A stretch of DNA of 64,000 nt, from positions 1,034,664-1,098,663 of the forward strand of contig NC_015557.1 in assembly GCF_000213785.1 (NCBI RefSeq), given 5' to 3'. Under the pieces are notes generated by a model. The model ran no database searches. It was not told where the DNA came from and worked only from the letters and a program-made list of their open reading frames with translations. The stretch is from Hydrogenobaculum sp. 3684 (GTDB lineage: Bacteria; Aquificota; Aquificia; Aquificales; Aquificaceae). A program made the translations under genes and the position numbers. Positions 11,714 through 19,901 of the stretch are shown piece by piece (positions within the stretch are counted from its first letter, which is position 1; every line of letters begins with the position of its first letter).

Positions 11714-11926
11714 TTAAGGGGTAGGATAACAGGCGTTAAGACAGTTTGTCTCGCAGCTTTTAGCTAAGCCTTGACACTCTTGTTTGCAGTAATCTTTGCA
11801 TGAAATTGAAGGTGGTGGTGCTTGAGATGTGTTTTGAGCGCTAGTGTTTTCTTTGGTTTGTTGCTTTGAAGAACATCCTATCATTATAAAAGCAAAAATA
11901 CCCAAAAGAAAAATTTTCTTCTTCAT
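11714..11926 (-). CDS. Small Cys-rich lipoprotein
   Basis: A 70-residue predicted lipoprotein. The signal MKKKIFLLGIFAFIMIGC ends in lipobox MIGC (Cys18). The mature part is a Ser/Gln/Pro linker followed by six closely spaced cysteines in C-x3-C-x3-C-x6-C-x3-C-x3-C spacing, as in a small helical hairpin held by disulfides or a metal site. I do not recognise a family. It faces a 270-bp gap that contains an unusual palindrome and repeat copies. Confidence 0.7.
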   Translation of the reverse strand: MKKKIFLLGIFAFIMIGCSSKQQTKENTSAQNTSQAPPPSISCKDYCKQECQGLAKSCETNCLNACYPTP

Positions 11927-11961
11927 AGGTAATATATGATAGCATATTTCTCAATTAGGTG

Positions 11962-11989
11962 TATAAGTTCACTGTGCAGTGAACTTATA
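11962..11989. repeat. 28-bp near-perfect palindrome
   Basis: Left arm TATAAGTTCACTG (11962-11974) is the exact reverse complement of the right arm at 11977-11989, with only TG between them. It lies in the divergent gap between the small lipoprotein gene and the STAS-like gene. It could be an operator for a dimeric regulator or a cruciform. It directly adjoins copies of the 18-bp repeat family. Function is not known. Confidence 0.75.
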
Positions 11990-12021
11990 AATTGTGGCAG
12001 ACTTGAGGTCGTGGCAGAGTT
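11987..12021 (+). repeat. Two degenerate copies of the 18-bp repeat family
   Basis: ATAAATTGTGGCAGACTT (11987-12004) and GAGGTCGTGGCAGAGTT (12005-12021) match the family consensus GTRAAYCGTGGYAKACTT around the core GTGGCAGACTT. They are in tandem and lie in non-coding DNA. The second copy is 17 bp long. Confidence 0.6.
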
Positions 12022-12096
12022 ATGCGATACCGTCGCTCTAGTGTGCTGTAAGCATTTCTTACACTACCAGTACCTGTTCCCTCGTCAATTACCGAC

Positions 12097-12114
12097 AAGT
12101 ATGCCACGCAATAG
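12097..12114 (-). repeat. Single inverted copy of the 18-bp repeat family
   Basis: AAGTATGCCACGCAATAG on the plus strand is the reverse complement of a family member with core CGTGGCATACTT. It is inverted relative to the copies at 11987-12021. The surrounding 12020-12140 also holds two diverged copies of ATGCGAT(n6-7)CGCTCTA, so this gap appears built from repeats. Confidence 0.6.
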
Positions 12115-12140
12115 TAAAATGCGATGTTATCGCTCTATAG

Positions 12141-12168
12141 TTGTAAATTTTTCAAAAATATATATAAT
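12141..12168 (+). promoter_or_regulatory. Likely promoter of the STAS-like gene
   Basis: TTGTAA at 12141-12146 and TATAAT at 12163-12168, with a 16-bp spacer, lie 27 bp before the ATG at 12196 and ahead of its AGGAG ribosome-binding site. Inferred from sequence. Confidence 0.55.
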
Positions 12169-12195
12169 GAATTATAGTGTTTTTTAGGAGAGATT

Positions 12196-12567
12196 ATGAA
12201 GAGTGGTGTTGAGATTACAAAGCAAGGGATTAGAAATGATGAAATGCAGGGTGCGGCTGTTATAAAACTTAAAGAGTTATTTCCTGAACTGGACTCTTTG
12301 ACTGCAAGAGAAACCGGAGTTATAGTAAGGAAAATGATGGAAGAGCTCTTAGAAAAAAATGTGAAAATTATTTTGGATTTTGAGGGTATTGAACTTATTA
12401 CACAAGGGTTTGGGGACGAAATAGTAGGGGTATTCGTTAGAAAAAATGGGGTAGATTTTGTTAAAAACAAAATAAAAGTTATTAATGCAAACAATTTTAT
12501 TCGTGGTACGCTAAACTGGGTGATATCTTACAGTAAGAAGATGGCTCAAAGCACTTCTTCATCCTGA
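12196..12567 (+). CDS. STAS-like (DUF4325) protein
   Basis: A 123-residue protein resembling the STAS-like DUF4325 family: a helical start with TARETGVIVRKMM, then the beta strand VKIILDFEGIELITQGFGDEIVGVF, the usual DFxGV-x-x-x-SSFxDE core. Such proteins pair with GHKL ATPases in partner-switching or toxin-like regulatory pairs. Here the ATPase gene lies next to it but in converging orientation, with a 22-bp overlap of the two 3' ends, so the pair cannot share one transcript. AGGAG five bases upstream supports the start. Confidence 0.75.
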   Translation: MKSGVEITKQGIRNDEMQGAAVIKLKELFPELDSLTARETGVIVRKMMEELLEKNVKIILDFEGIELITQGFGDEIVGVFVRKNGVDFVKNKIKVINANNFIRGTLNWVISYSKKMAQSTSSS

Positions 12568-13406
12568 TCCCATATATATATTTTGAAAAACTCATCTTTA
12601 GAGAATTCTATTTCATCTTCAAAAAATTCAAAAGCTACTATTGATCCTTTCCAGTCTGTATTTTGAAACTCTTGTACAGTTAAATGGTTATCTCTGTCCA
12701 ATCTTACCATGCCGTTGTTGGAAATTATCATTAGTTTTCCATTTGTCTTTTCTATTATCGTTTTCAGAGCGTAAAGTCCGTATCCAACATTATTATTTTG
12801 AGAATAATAAGTATTTATTTTTGCCGGTGGGCTACTAACACCTTTTTCAAGAGCTTTTAAAATCGCGTCCTGTTCCGTATTTACTTGATATCGCTTTTGT
12901 ATATTGTGTAAAAATCCTACCCCTCTATCTACTACAACTATTTGCAATCTTCTCTGGGCTGGGAAGTATTGACCAGTAATTATAGCTCCAATAGGACTAA
13001 GTGAATGTTGAATGGCATTGTGTAATATCTCTCCTACCATGTAATCTAAATAACTCTTCAAATCTTTTTTGTCTTCATAATTCAGATCATCAAAATTGTC
13101 CATTATCTTTTTTACCAATCTATCTCTACTGATATCTACATTACCAATCTTTACAACCTCTAAAGGAATGTAAGTTCTACTTTCATCGTAATGAGCCTCA
13201 TTTAACGTTTTAAAATACGAATAAAAGCGTGAATTTGGATCTGATTTAATCTCAACATCTTCTATCTCTTGTTTTATAGCTTTTAGTATAGCTATACCAA
13301 CAGGTTCTACGTAATGATAACTTGAAACATCAATAATACCATTTTCTATCTTTGTAAAATCACATATATTGTTGTGTAAGTTGTCAAAAGTTAGTTCTTT
13401 TCTCAT
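12546..13406 (-). CDS. GHKL-type ATPase (anti-sigma/histidine-kinase-like ATPase domain)
   Basis: A 286-residue protein with a C-terminal HATPase_c domain and no dimerisation/phosphoacceptor helix. ATP-binding boxes are visible: N-box EILHNAIQHS (about residue 127), G1 box VVDRGVGF (about 158) and G2-type NVGYGLYALK (about 207). The N-terminal third (about 1-100) is probably a STAS-like strand-helix domain (PVGIAILKAIKQEI). The C-terminus is acidic (IWDQDEEVL). Probably a partner-switching regulator acting with the convergent STAS-like protein; that partnership is inferred from adjacency. Confidence 0.78.
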   Translation of the reverse strand: MRKELTFDNLHNNICDFTKIENGIIDVSSYHYVEPVGIAILKAIKQEIEDVEIKSDPNSRFYSYFKTLNEAHYDESRTYIPLEVVKIGNVDISRDRLVKKIMDNFDDLNYEDKKDLKSYLDYMVGEILHNAIQHSLSPIGAIITGQYFPAQRRLQIVVVDRGVGFLHNIQKRYQVNTEQDAILKALEKGVSSPPAKINTYYSQNNNVGYGLYALKTIIEKTNGKLMIISNNGMVRLDRDNHLTVQEFQNTDWKGSIVAFEFFEDEIEFSKDEFFKIYIWDQDEEVL

Positions 13407-13408
13407 GA

Positions 13409-14089
13409 TTACCTTCTCATTAGTTGCATACCTATTCTATCTATCCTTGGGCTTATAAGGGCTAAAAATAGCTGTCTTAGACCAATGAGGGGGCTATTTT
13501 CGGCGGTGGTAAGAGATGGGACATGACCAGAGAAGTATATAACAAAAGCATCGCCTATTAGGTCTTTTCTTGGCACAAAGCCCCAATACCTGCTGTCTTC
13601 TGAGTTGTCTCTGTTGTCTCCCATCACAAAATAATCACCAGGTGGGACCACTACGTCTACGTTTCTTCTTGGTACAAAAGGATGTTTGTAAATAGCTATA
13701 AGATGTTTTCTAAACTTTCCATCGCCTATTGGAAGATATTCATAGTAAATAAGCTTTCTATCGGTTTGTTTTACAAATTGCCATTTTACTTCTTTGCCGT
13801 TTATATAAAGGGTTTGACCTTTTACTACTATGTGATCTCCAGGGACGCCTATTATACGTTTGATAAAATCTATATTTGGATTCACCGGCCACTTGAAAAC
13901 CACAATATCCCCTCTTTTTGGCTGTGATATCTCATAAGCCAATCTATTTACAAGCACAAAATCCCCCACATCAAGGGTTGGCTTCATAGAACCAGATGGT
14001 ATATTGAAAGCCTCCACCACAAAAGCCCTTAAAAAAATCACCACTATTACGATGATTATTAATTCTTTTATCTCTTTTAAAAAGTTCAT
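13409..14089 (-). CDS. lepB: Signal peptidase I
   Basis: Cleaves signal peptides from exported proteins at the outer face of the inner membrane. The 226-residue protein has one N-terminal membrane anchor (about 10-28), then the catalytic Ser34 in IPSGSMKPTL and Lys77 in FIKRIIGVPGD; the later GDNRDNSEDSRYWGFV is box E. Length is normal for the compact form. It lies two bases downstream of nothing on its own strand but directly upstream of the GHKL ATPase gene, which begins right after its stop, so the two may be cotranscribed. Confidence 0.96.
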   Translation of the reverse strand: MNFLKEIKELIIIVIVVIFLRAFVVEAFNIPSGSMKPTLDVGDFVLVNRLAYEISQPKRGDIVVFKWPVNPNIDFIKRIIGVPGDHIVVKGQTLYINGKEVKWQFVKQTDRKLIYYEYLPIGDGKFRKHLIAIYKHPFVPRRNVDVVVPPGDYFVMGDNRDNSEDSRYWGFVPRKDLIGDAFVIYFSGHVPSLTTAENSPLIGLRQLFLALISPRIDRIGMQLMRR

Positions 14090-14156
14090 TTGGTATATTA
14101 TACTAAAAGCCTATAAAATTTGCATGAAAAGGGTAAAACAATGCTAAAATAAAATT

Positions 14157-15374
14157 ATGATAGATTTTGAAGAGGCCTTAAGAATTATTTTAAACAATAC
14201 AAAAACTTTGGATAGTGAGCGTATATTTTTAGACCAAGCACTAAATAGAGTGCTTTTTAAAGACATCTACGCCAAAGAAAACATACCAAGCTTTGATAAC
14301 TCGGCAATGGATGGTTTTGCGCTTTTAAATGAAGATTTATTGCCTTTGAAAAACGCACTGCCGGTAAAGCTAAAGATAGCTGGAGAAGTATCAGCAGGAG
14401 CAAAACCAATACCTATTAAAAAAGGAGAAGCTGTTAAGATATACACAGGGGCTCCCATACCACAAGGGGCTGATACTGTAATAGAACTTGAACTTACAAA
14501 AGTAAACGCCGATGAAGTAGAGATTTTAGCTTATAAAGAAAAAGGATCAAACATAAGAAAAATAGGTGAAGATATCAAAAAAGGCGATTTATTGCTTGAA
14601 TCTGGCAAAGTACTAAGAGGATATGAGCTTGGTATTTTGGCTTCTCAGAATATAGTTACATTGGATGTGTTTAGAATGCCAAGGGTAGGTATTTTTGTCA
14701 CCGGGGATGAGGTCTTAGATGTAGGACAAGAAAAAACCAGCGATGCTCAAATAAGAAGCTCAAACCATATAAGCATAATGGGACTTTTGGAAAGCATGGG
14801 TGTAAAACCAACATTTTTGGGTATAATAAAAGATGACAAAGAATCAATAAAAAACACCTTAAACCGTATAGAGGAGTTTGATATTCTTATATCCACTGGT
14901 GGAGTATCTGTAAGCGATAAAGATTTTACAAAAGAAGCGGTAAAAGAGTTAGGTTTTGATGTTAAATTTCATAAAGTAGCTGTAAAGCCTGGAAAACCTA
15001 TGATGTTTGCTACAAAAGGCGATAAGCTGTTTTTTGGACTTCCGGGAAATCCAGTATCTTGTGTTACAAACTTTGATATATTTGTAAGACCTTCTATCAA
15101 AAAAATGATGGGCTACAAAGATATTATAAAACCTTTCATGAGAGCGAAACTAATAGCCCCAATAAAAAGAAAATCTTCAGATAGACTTGAGTTTCTAAGA
15201 GGTATATTAAATTTAGAACAAGAGCTTTTGGTGGAGGCTCTTCCTAAGCAAGGTTCTCACATGCTTACAGAGTTTAGAAGCGCCAATTGTTATATATTGG
15301 TACCAAAGGGTGTCAACGAAATACCTGCTGGGGAATTTGTGGATGTAATAATGTTTTCATCATACATAAGATAA
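14157..15374 (+). CDS. moeA: Molybdopterin molybdenumtransferase MoeA
   Basis: Inserts molybdate into adenylylated molybdopterin in molybdenum cofactor synthesis. The 405-residue protein shows the MoeA order: N-terminal PSFDNSAMDGFAL, then GAPIPQGADTVIELE, the MPT-binding domain with FVTGDEV and STGGVSVSDKDF, then LPGNPVSCVTNF and the C-terminal beta domain. An extended -10 (TGCTAAAAT) lies just upstream at 14142-14150. No other Mo-cofactor gene is adjacent. Confidence 0.95.
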   Translation: MIDFEEALRIILNNTKTLDSERIFLDQALNRVLFKDIYAKENIPSFDNSAMDGFALLNEDLLPLKNALPVKLKIAGEVSAGAKPIPIKKGEAVKIYTGAPIPQGADTVIELELTKVNADEVEILAYKEKGSNIRKIGEDIKKGDLLLESGKVLRGYELGILASQNIVTLDVFRMPRVGIFVTGDEVLDVGQEKTSDAQIRSSNHISIMGLLESMGVKPTFLGIIKDDKESIKNTLNRIEEFDILISTGGVSVSDKDFTKEAVKELGFDVKFHKVAVKPGKPMMFATKGDKLFFGLPGNPVSCVTNFDIFVRPSIKKMMGYKDIIKPFMRAKLIAPIKRKSSDRLEFLRGILNLEQELLVEALPKQGSHMLTEFRSANCYILVPKGVNEIPAGEFVDVIMFSSYIR

Positions 15375-15396
15375 GTTTTTTAATTAAATTTTTAAT

Positions 15397-15603
15397 GTGC
15401 GTATCAAGGTAAACGGTGAATATTTTGATTTTGAAAAGCCCATAAACATTTTGGAGCTTATAGAAACTTTTGGAGTAAAACTAAGGCCCGTGGGTCTTGC
15501 TGTTGCCGTCAATGAAGACATCATACCAAAATCCAAGTATCAAGAAGTCTTCATAAAAGATGGCGATTGTGTTGAGATTATAGAGTTAGTAGGAGGTGGT
15601 TAA
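15397..15603 (+). CDS. thiS: Sulfur carrier protein ThiS
   Basis: A 68-residue ubiquitin-like sulfur carrier for the thiazole ring of thiamine. It begins RIKVNGEYFDF and ends in the diagnostic Gly-Gly tail (VGGG) that is thiocarboxylated. The start is a GTG at 15397 and has no clear ribosome-binding site. thiG follows with no gap, which is the expected pairing since ThiS-thiocarboxylate is the sulfur donor used by ThiG. Confidence 0.92.
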   Translation: MRIKVNGEYFDFEKPINILELIETFGVKLRPVGLAVAVNEDIIPKSKYQEVFIKDGDCVEIIELVGGG

Positions 15604-16395
15604 ATGGAAGATCTCATGTCTTTTGATCCTTTGGTAATAGCTGGAAGAGAGTTTAAGTCTAGGCTGTTCATAGGTTCTGGTAAGTTTAAAAGCTTTCAAG
15701 AAAACAAAGAAGTATTAGAAGCATCTGGTGCTGAAGTAATAACGGTAGCTGTAAGAAGGGTAAATATCACGGACAGAACAAAAGAAAACCTACTTGATTA
15801 CATAGATCCAAACAAATACCTCATACTTCCAAACACCGCTGGTTGCTATACGGCAAAAGATGCTATAAACACAGCTATGCTTGCAAGAGAAGCCACTGGC
15901 ATAGATTGGATAAAATTAGAGGTGATAGGAGATCAAAAAACCCTATACCCAGATATGGAACAAACTCTAGAAGCAGCTAAAATACTTGTAAAAGAAGGAT
16001 TCAAGGTGCTACCATACATATTTGACGATCCTATAGCCGCTAAAAAGCTTGAAGATATTGGATGTGTAGCGGTTATGCCACTGGCAAGCCCTATAGGTTC
16101 TGGTCTTGGTGTTCAAAATAGATACAACATTATGTTTATAAAAGAGGCTGTATCTGTGCCTGTAATAGTAGATGCTGGTATAGGAAGTGCTGCCGATATT
16201 CCTATCGTTTTTGAGCTTGGAGCAGATGCGGTACTAACAAACACAGCCTTGGCAGAGGCTCAAAATCCTATTTTGATGGCAAAAGCCATGAAACATGCCT
16301 GGATAGCAGGTAGGATGTCTTATTTAGCCGGTAGGATGCCGAAAAGAACATACGCAGTCCCATCATCTCCTTTAACGGGAGTGCCTTTTAAATGA
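15604..16395 (+). CDS. thiG: Thiazole synthase ThiG
   Basis: Forms the thiazole phosphate of thiamine from 1-deoxyxylulose 5-phosphate, dehydroglycine or iminoglycine, and ThiS thiocarboxylate. The 263-residue TIM barrel has the start [25 protein letters not shown], the Schiff-base Lys region [10 protein letters not shown], and the phosphate-binding [15 protein letters not shown] and [16 protein letters not shown] inside the 3' end of thiS lies 8 bases before the ATG. The last four bases overlap the oxidase gene. Confidence 0.97.
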   Translation: MEDLMSFDPLVIAGREFKSRLFIGSGKFKSFQENKEVLEASGAEVITVAVRRVNITDRTKENLLDYIDPNKYLILPNTAGCYTAKDAINTAMLAREATGIDWIKLEVIGDQKTLYPDMEQTLEAAKILVKEGFKVLPYIFDDPIAAKKLEDIGCVAVMPLASPIGSGLGVQNRYNIMFIKEAVSVPVIVDAGIGSAADIPIVFELGADAVLTNTALAEAQNPILMAKAMKHAWIAGRMSYLAGRMPKRTYAVPSSPLTGVPFK

Positions 16396-17717
16396 AAGAC
16401 GCCGTTGTAATAGGTGCAGGTGTTAGTGGAATAGTAGCAGCTTATACGCTTAAAAAAGCTGGTTTTGATCCTCTTGTTATAGAAAAAGAGCCTCACATAG
16501 GTGGTTCTACCCATACTTTGAGAGAAGATGGCCGTATCATAGAGCTTGGCGTACAATCTGTGCTTGGCCAAGATGAGTTTATGGCTTTTGCCAAAGAACT
16601 AAATCTAAAACCTCTACATCCACCAAAAGAGCACGCCAACACAAGATACGTATATTTAAACGGTCAACTTAAAAGGATGCCATCAAACCCGATTGAGTTT
16701 TTAACCTCCGATTTTTTTTCTATATTTGGTAAAATCAGGCTTTTAAGAGAGCCATTTATACCACCAAAAGACGATCTCAAAGAAAGTATAAGCGATTTTG
16801 TAACAAGGCGTCTTGGTAAAGAGTTTTTGGATAAGATAGTAGAACCCTTTGTATGCGGTATATACGCTGGAGACCCGGATAAGCTGTCTGCCAAATACGC
16901 CGTTAGAAGGGTAAAAGCCTTAGAAGATGAATATGGGTCTATCATAAAAGGTTCTATGAAGAAAAAAGCCCTTGGCCCTCAAGGAGAGATCACATCTTTT
17001 GAAGGTGGGCTTTTAACATTTTTAGAAAAAATGGCTTCTGGCATAGATATATCTTTGGAAAATGTGGCACTTAAAATCACTAAAAAAGATGATATATATA
17101 CTATAGATACTAAAAGCGGTAAAATTCAAACAAAATCTATACTAATAGCCACACCAGCCTACAGTGCATCTTATCTTCTTAGAAATCTCACTTGGAGCAT
17201 GTCTGCGGAATTAGACCAGATAGAGTATGCACCTGTTATAGTGATAAGTGCTATCGTAAAACATACCCTTCCAAAGGGTTTTGGGTTTTTAATACCAAGA
17301 AAAGAAAATACCATCATGCTTGGAGCACTTTTTTCAAGCAATCTATTTAAAATCTGCAAAGAAGATGAGAATATTATCACTATATATGTAGGCGGTGAAA
17401 GAAGAAAAGATGTAGCAGATTGGCCAGAGGAAAAGATATTGTCCGAAGTGAAAAAAGAGCTTAAAAAAATCCTTGGTATAGAGGATTTTGAAAAATATTA
17501 TTTCAAAAAATGGAAAAAAGCCATACCTCAGTACAACATAGGCTACGAGAGATTTATAAACACAGTAAAGGATATAGAGAACATGAACAAAGGTGTGTTT
17601 ATAGCAGGAAACTATATTGAAGGTAATTCTTTTAACGATTCTTTAAGATACGCCATGAAAAAAGCAAACGAACAGATTTTATTTCTTAAAAAAGGAGTGG
17701 CTCATGCACAAGTTTAA
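16392..17717 (+). CDS. hemY: Protoporphyrinogen oxidase (FAD-dependent)
   Basis: Oxidises protoporphyrinogen IX (or coproporphyrinogen III) to the porphyrin in haem synthesis. The 441-residue protein has the N-terminal dinucleotide fold [17 protein letters not shown], the GG motif [12 protein letters not shown], then [21 protein letters not shown], which is typical of HemY-type enzymes, and a C-terminal FAD segment [18 protein letters not shown]. It overlaps thiG by 4 nt and the methyltransferase by 14 nt. The exact substrate cannot be told from sequence. Confidence 0.88.
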   Translation: MKDAVVIGAGVSGIVAAYTLKKAGFDPLVIEKEPHIGGSTHTLREDGRIIELGVQSVLGQDEFMAFAKELNLKPLHPPKEHANTRYVYLNGQLKRMPSNPIEFLTSDFFSIFGKIRLLREPFIPPKDDLKESISDFVTRRLGKEFLDKIVEPFVCGIYAGDPDKLSAKYAVRRVKALEDEYGSIIKGSMKKKALGPQGEITSFEGGLLTFLEKMASGIDISLENVALKITKKDDIYTIDTKSGKIQTKSILIATPAYSASYLLRNLTWSMSAELDQIEYAPVIVISAIVKHTLPKGFGFLIPRKENTIMLGALFSSNLFKICKEDENIITIYVGGERRKDVADWPEEKILSEVKKELKKILGIEDFEKYYFKKWKKAIPQYNIGYERFINTVKDIENMNKGVFIAGNYIEGNSFNDSLRYAMKKANEQILFLKKGVAHAQV

Positions 17718-18330
17718 TCCAGAACATTTACATCGTCTTGACAACGAAGAGCGTCTTGAGCTTTTTGACCCAGAGAAAACTCTAAAACAGTTTGGCCTAA
17801 AACCAGGTTATAAAGTGCTCGATGTGGGCACAGGAACTGGTTTTTATCTTCCTTACCTTAGCAAGATGGTAGGCCCAGAGGGAAAAGTTTATGCCATAGA
17901 CTCTCAGCCGGCAGCAGTGGAGTATGCAAAAAACAAGGTAGAAAAGCTTTGTCTTCAAAACGTAGTAGTGCTTCAATCTGAAGAAAATAAAATTCCACTT
18001 CCCGATCAGATAATAGATTTTGCATATATGGCTTTTGTATTTCATGAGCTTACAAATCCTGGTGAGTTTTTATCCGAGCTTTTAAGAGTATTAAAGCCTG
18101 GTGGTTTGATAGGTATTGTAGAATGGAAAAAAGAGGACAGAGATAAAGGTCCACCAAAAGAAGAAGTACCTTCCGAATGGGAGCTTGGCCTTGCATTAGA
18201 AGACGTTGGTATAAAAGTAGGGCGTATGGTGGATCTTGGTAAATACTGCTACGGGGTTTACGCTATGGCACCAGACCCAGAGTTAGAAAAGAAGATGAAT
18301 AACCCCATAAAGATACCCCCAAGCTTATAA
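17704..18330 (+). CDS. Class I SAM-dependent methyltransferase
   Basis: A 208-residue methyltransferase of the UbiE/Methyltransf_11 type. SAM-binding motif I is VLDVGTGTGFYLPYL (about residue 39), then the acidic AIDSQPAAVEYA, motif II region FAYMAFVFHEL and the LRVLKPGGLIGIVEW loop. The substrate is unknown; UbiE-like quinone methylation is possible, but length and C-terminus differ. Its 3' end carries a 15-bp tandem duplication that includes the stop codon. Confidence 0.88.
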   Translation: MHKFNPEHLHRLDNEERLELFDPEKTLKQFGLKPGYKVLDVGTGTGFYLPYLSKMVGPEGKVYAIDSQPAAVEYAKNKVEKLCLQNVVVLQSEENKIPLPDQIIDFAYMAFVFHELTNPGEFLSELLRVLKPGGLIGIVEWKKEDRDKGPPKEEVPSEWELGLALEDVGIKVGRMVDLGKYCYGVYAMAPDPELEKKMNNPIKIPPSL

Positions 18331-18345
18331 CCCCCAAGCTTATAA
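18316..18345. repeat. 15-bp tandem duplication over a stop codon
   Basis: CCCCCAAGCTTATAA occurs twice in perfect tandem (18316-18330 and 18331-18345). The first copy contains the final residues and TAA stop of the methyltransferase gene; the second is non-coding. It looks like a recent slippage duplication. Confidence 0.85.
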
Positions 18346-18354
18346 AACTTTATT

Positions 18355-19078
18355 ATGATATATTTTATATCGCATGGGTCTCCCATGCTTTTATTGGAAA
18401 ACAACGATTTTACAAAGATGTTGAAAAATCAAGAAAAAACGGATAAAATCTTCAAAATACATTATAGTACTATCTCCTCACTGGCTTACAGAAGAGCCGA
18501 TGATAAGCGAAAACCCTTATCCTATTATTTATGATTTTTACGGCTTTCCAAAAGAGCTTTATTCTATAGATTACAAGGCTTTTACCGATAAAAACATTGT
18601 AGATAGCATATCTTCTAAGCTTCACTTGGCAAAAACCAAAAGGGGTTTAGACCATGGAGCATGGGCTTTGCTCTATCACATGCTAAAAGACGCCTCTTTA
18701 CCTATAGTACAAATTAGCATACCCATTGGTAAAGATCTTGATTTTTATATAGATTTTGGTGAGAAATTATCGCACTTTAAAGATGAAGCAAGCATTTTGT
18801 TTAGTGGGGGTGCCATACACAATCTAATGCTTATAAAAGATACTACAGAAGATTGGGCTTACGAGTTTAACGGTTTTATAAAAAACGCAGTTTTAAACCA
18901 TGATATCAAAAGCCTAAAAAACTTCAAACATCATAGATACGCCAATCTCGCCCACCCTACTATAGAGCATTTTATACCACTTTTTTACTTTATAGGTGCT
19001 TGCCAAAGACCAACGCTCCTCTACGATGGTTTTGAGATGGGTAATCTCTCCCTTCTTAATTTTGGGTGTATAAATTAG
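18355..19078 (+). pseudogene. LigB-type extradiol dioxygenase, frameshifted
   Basis: A DODA-type (LigB, class III extradiol) dioxygenase split by a one-base frameshift. The first frame starts at ATG 18355 and gives MIYFISHGSPMLLLEN; it is lost near 18450-18453. The second frame reads KYIIVLSPHWLTEEPM and continues to 19078 (DHGAWALLYHM, AHPTIEHFIPLFYFIGA). The join needs removal of one base (a T in ATCTTCAAAA). The iron-ligand histidines of both parts (SHGSP, SPHW, the C-terminal EH) remain. It is either a decayed gene or a sequencing indel; a stand-alone start at 18500 would lack the first metal ligand. Confidence 0.8.
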
Positions 19079-19114
19079 TTTTTTGCTTTTAAAAACTATA
19101 AAATATAATAATAT

Positions 19115-19420
19115 ATGGATAGACGAATAAGGCTTAAAGATGAAGAGATAGAGATTATAAAAGAAGTGGCAATTGAGATATTTGGGGAAGATGCAAAGGT
19201 TTATATATTTGGCAGCAGGGTAGATTTAACAAAAAAAGGTGGTGATATAGATATTTTCATAGAAACCCAAAAGGAAGTTTCTCTTAATCAAGAGATTGAG
19301 TTTTTAGCAAAGCTTGAGATAAAAGGCGTTGAAAGGAGTGTCGACGTTTTGATAAAAGCCAAAAACAGAGATAATAAACCAATCTTTGAAGAGGCAAAAA
19401 GAACAGGCGTTTTGATATGA
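19115..19420 (+). CDS. mntA: MntA-type nucleotidyltransferase antitoxin
   Basis: A 101-residue minimal nucleotidyltransferase. The active-site pattern is G33-S34-R, nine residues, then D44-I-D46, with a further acid in SVDVLIKA. MntA antitoxins of this type AMPylate their HEPN partner. The next gene is a HEPN protein that overlaps it by four bases, giving the standard MNT-HEPN toxin-antitoxin arrangement. The pair lies alone between the frameshifted dioxygenase and bamD. Confidence 0.85.
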   Translation: MDRRIRLKDEEIEIIKEVAIEIFGEDAKVYIFGSRVDLTKKGGDIDIFIETQKEVSLNQEIEFLAKLEIKGVERSVDVLIKAKNRDNKPIFEEAKRTGVLI

Positions 19421-19872
19421 AGCTTTTAGAAGAAAATTTAAAAGTATCTTATTTACATCTAGAGAGGCTAAAAACTTTATCTTCTGATATTTTACAAAAC
19501 AACATGCTTGAAAAATTAGAAGATTTTGAAACCATAAAAACAATAGATGCCTTTGTTTATAGGTTTTTAAAGCTTCAAGATTATATGGGGCAAAAACTTT
19601 TTAAAAATTTTTTAACATCTTTAGGAGAAGATTGTGATAATCTAAGTTTTGTAGATATCTTAGACAAGCTTGAAAAGTTGAATATTATACCAAGTACCGA
19701 TGAATGGATACAAATAAGAAAATTAAGAAACAAACTTACCCACGAATATCCAGATAATATATCCCTTGTAAAAGATGAAATCATCCTTGCCATTGAAAAA
19801 ATAAGAAACTTTGAAGAGGTATTAAGAAGCATATCTTCATATGTTAAAGATAGAAAGCTTTTAGATTTTTAA
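19417..19872 (+). CDS. hepT: HepT-type HEPN RNase toxin
   Basis: A 151-residue all-helical HEPN-domain protein. The catalytic motif is R104-N-K-L-T-H109-E-Y111, that is RX4HXY; R and H are the RNase residues, and the Tyr is the one that MntA antitoxins modify with AMP in characterised systems. It overlaps mntA by four bases. Neutralisation by MntA is established for homologues and inferred here. Confidence 0.85.
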   Translation: MKLLEENLKVSYLHLERLKTLSSDILQNNMLEKLEDFETIKTIDAFVYRFLKLQDYMGQKLFKNFLTSLGEDCDNLSFVDILDKLEKLNIIPSTDEWIQIRKLRNKLTHEYPDNISLVKDEIILAIEKIRNFEEVLRSISSYVKDRKLLDF

Positions 19873-19901
19873 AAAATGCTTTGGAGTGGTATAATATCTA
19901 T

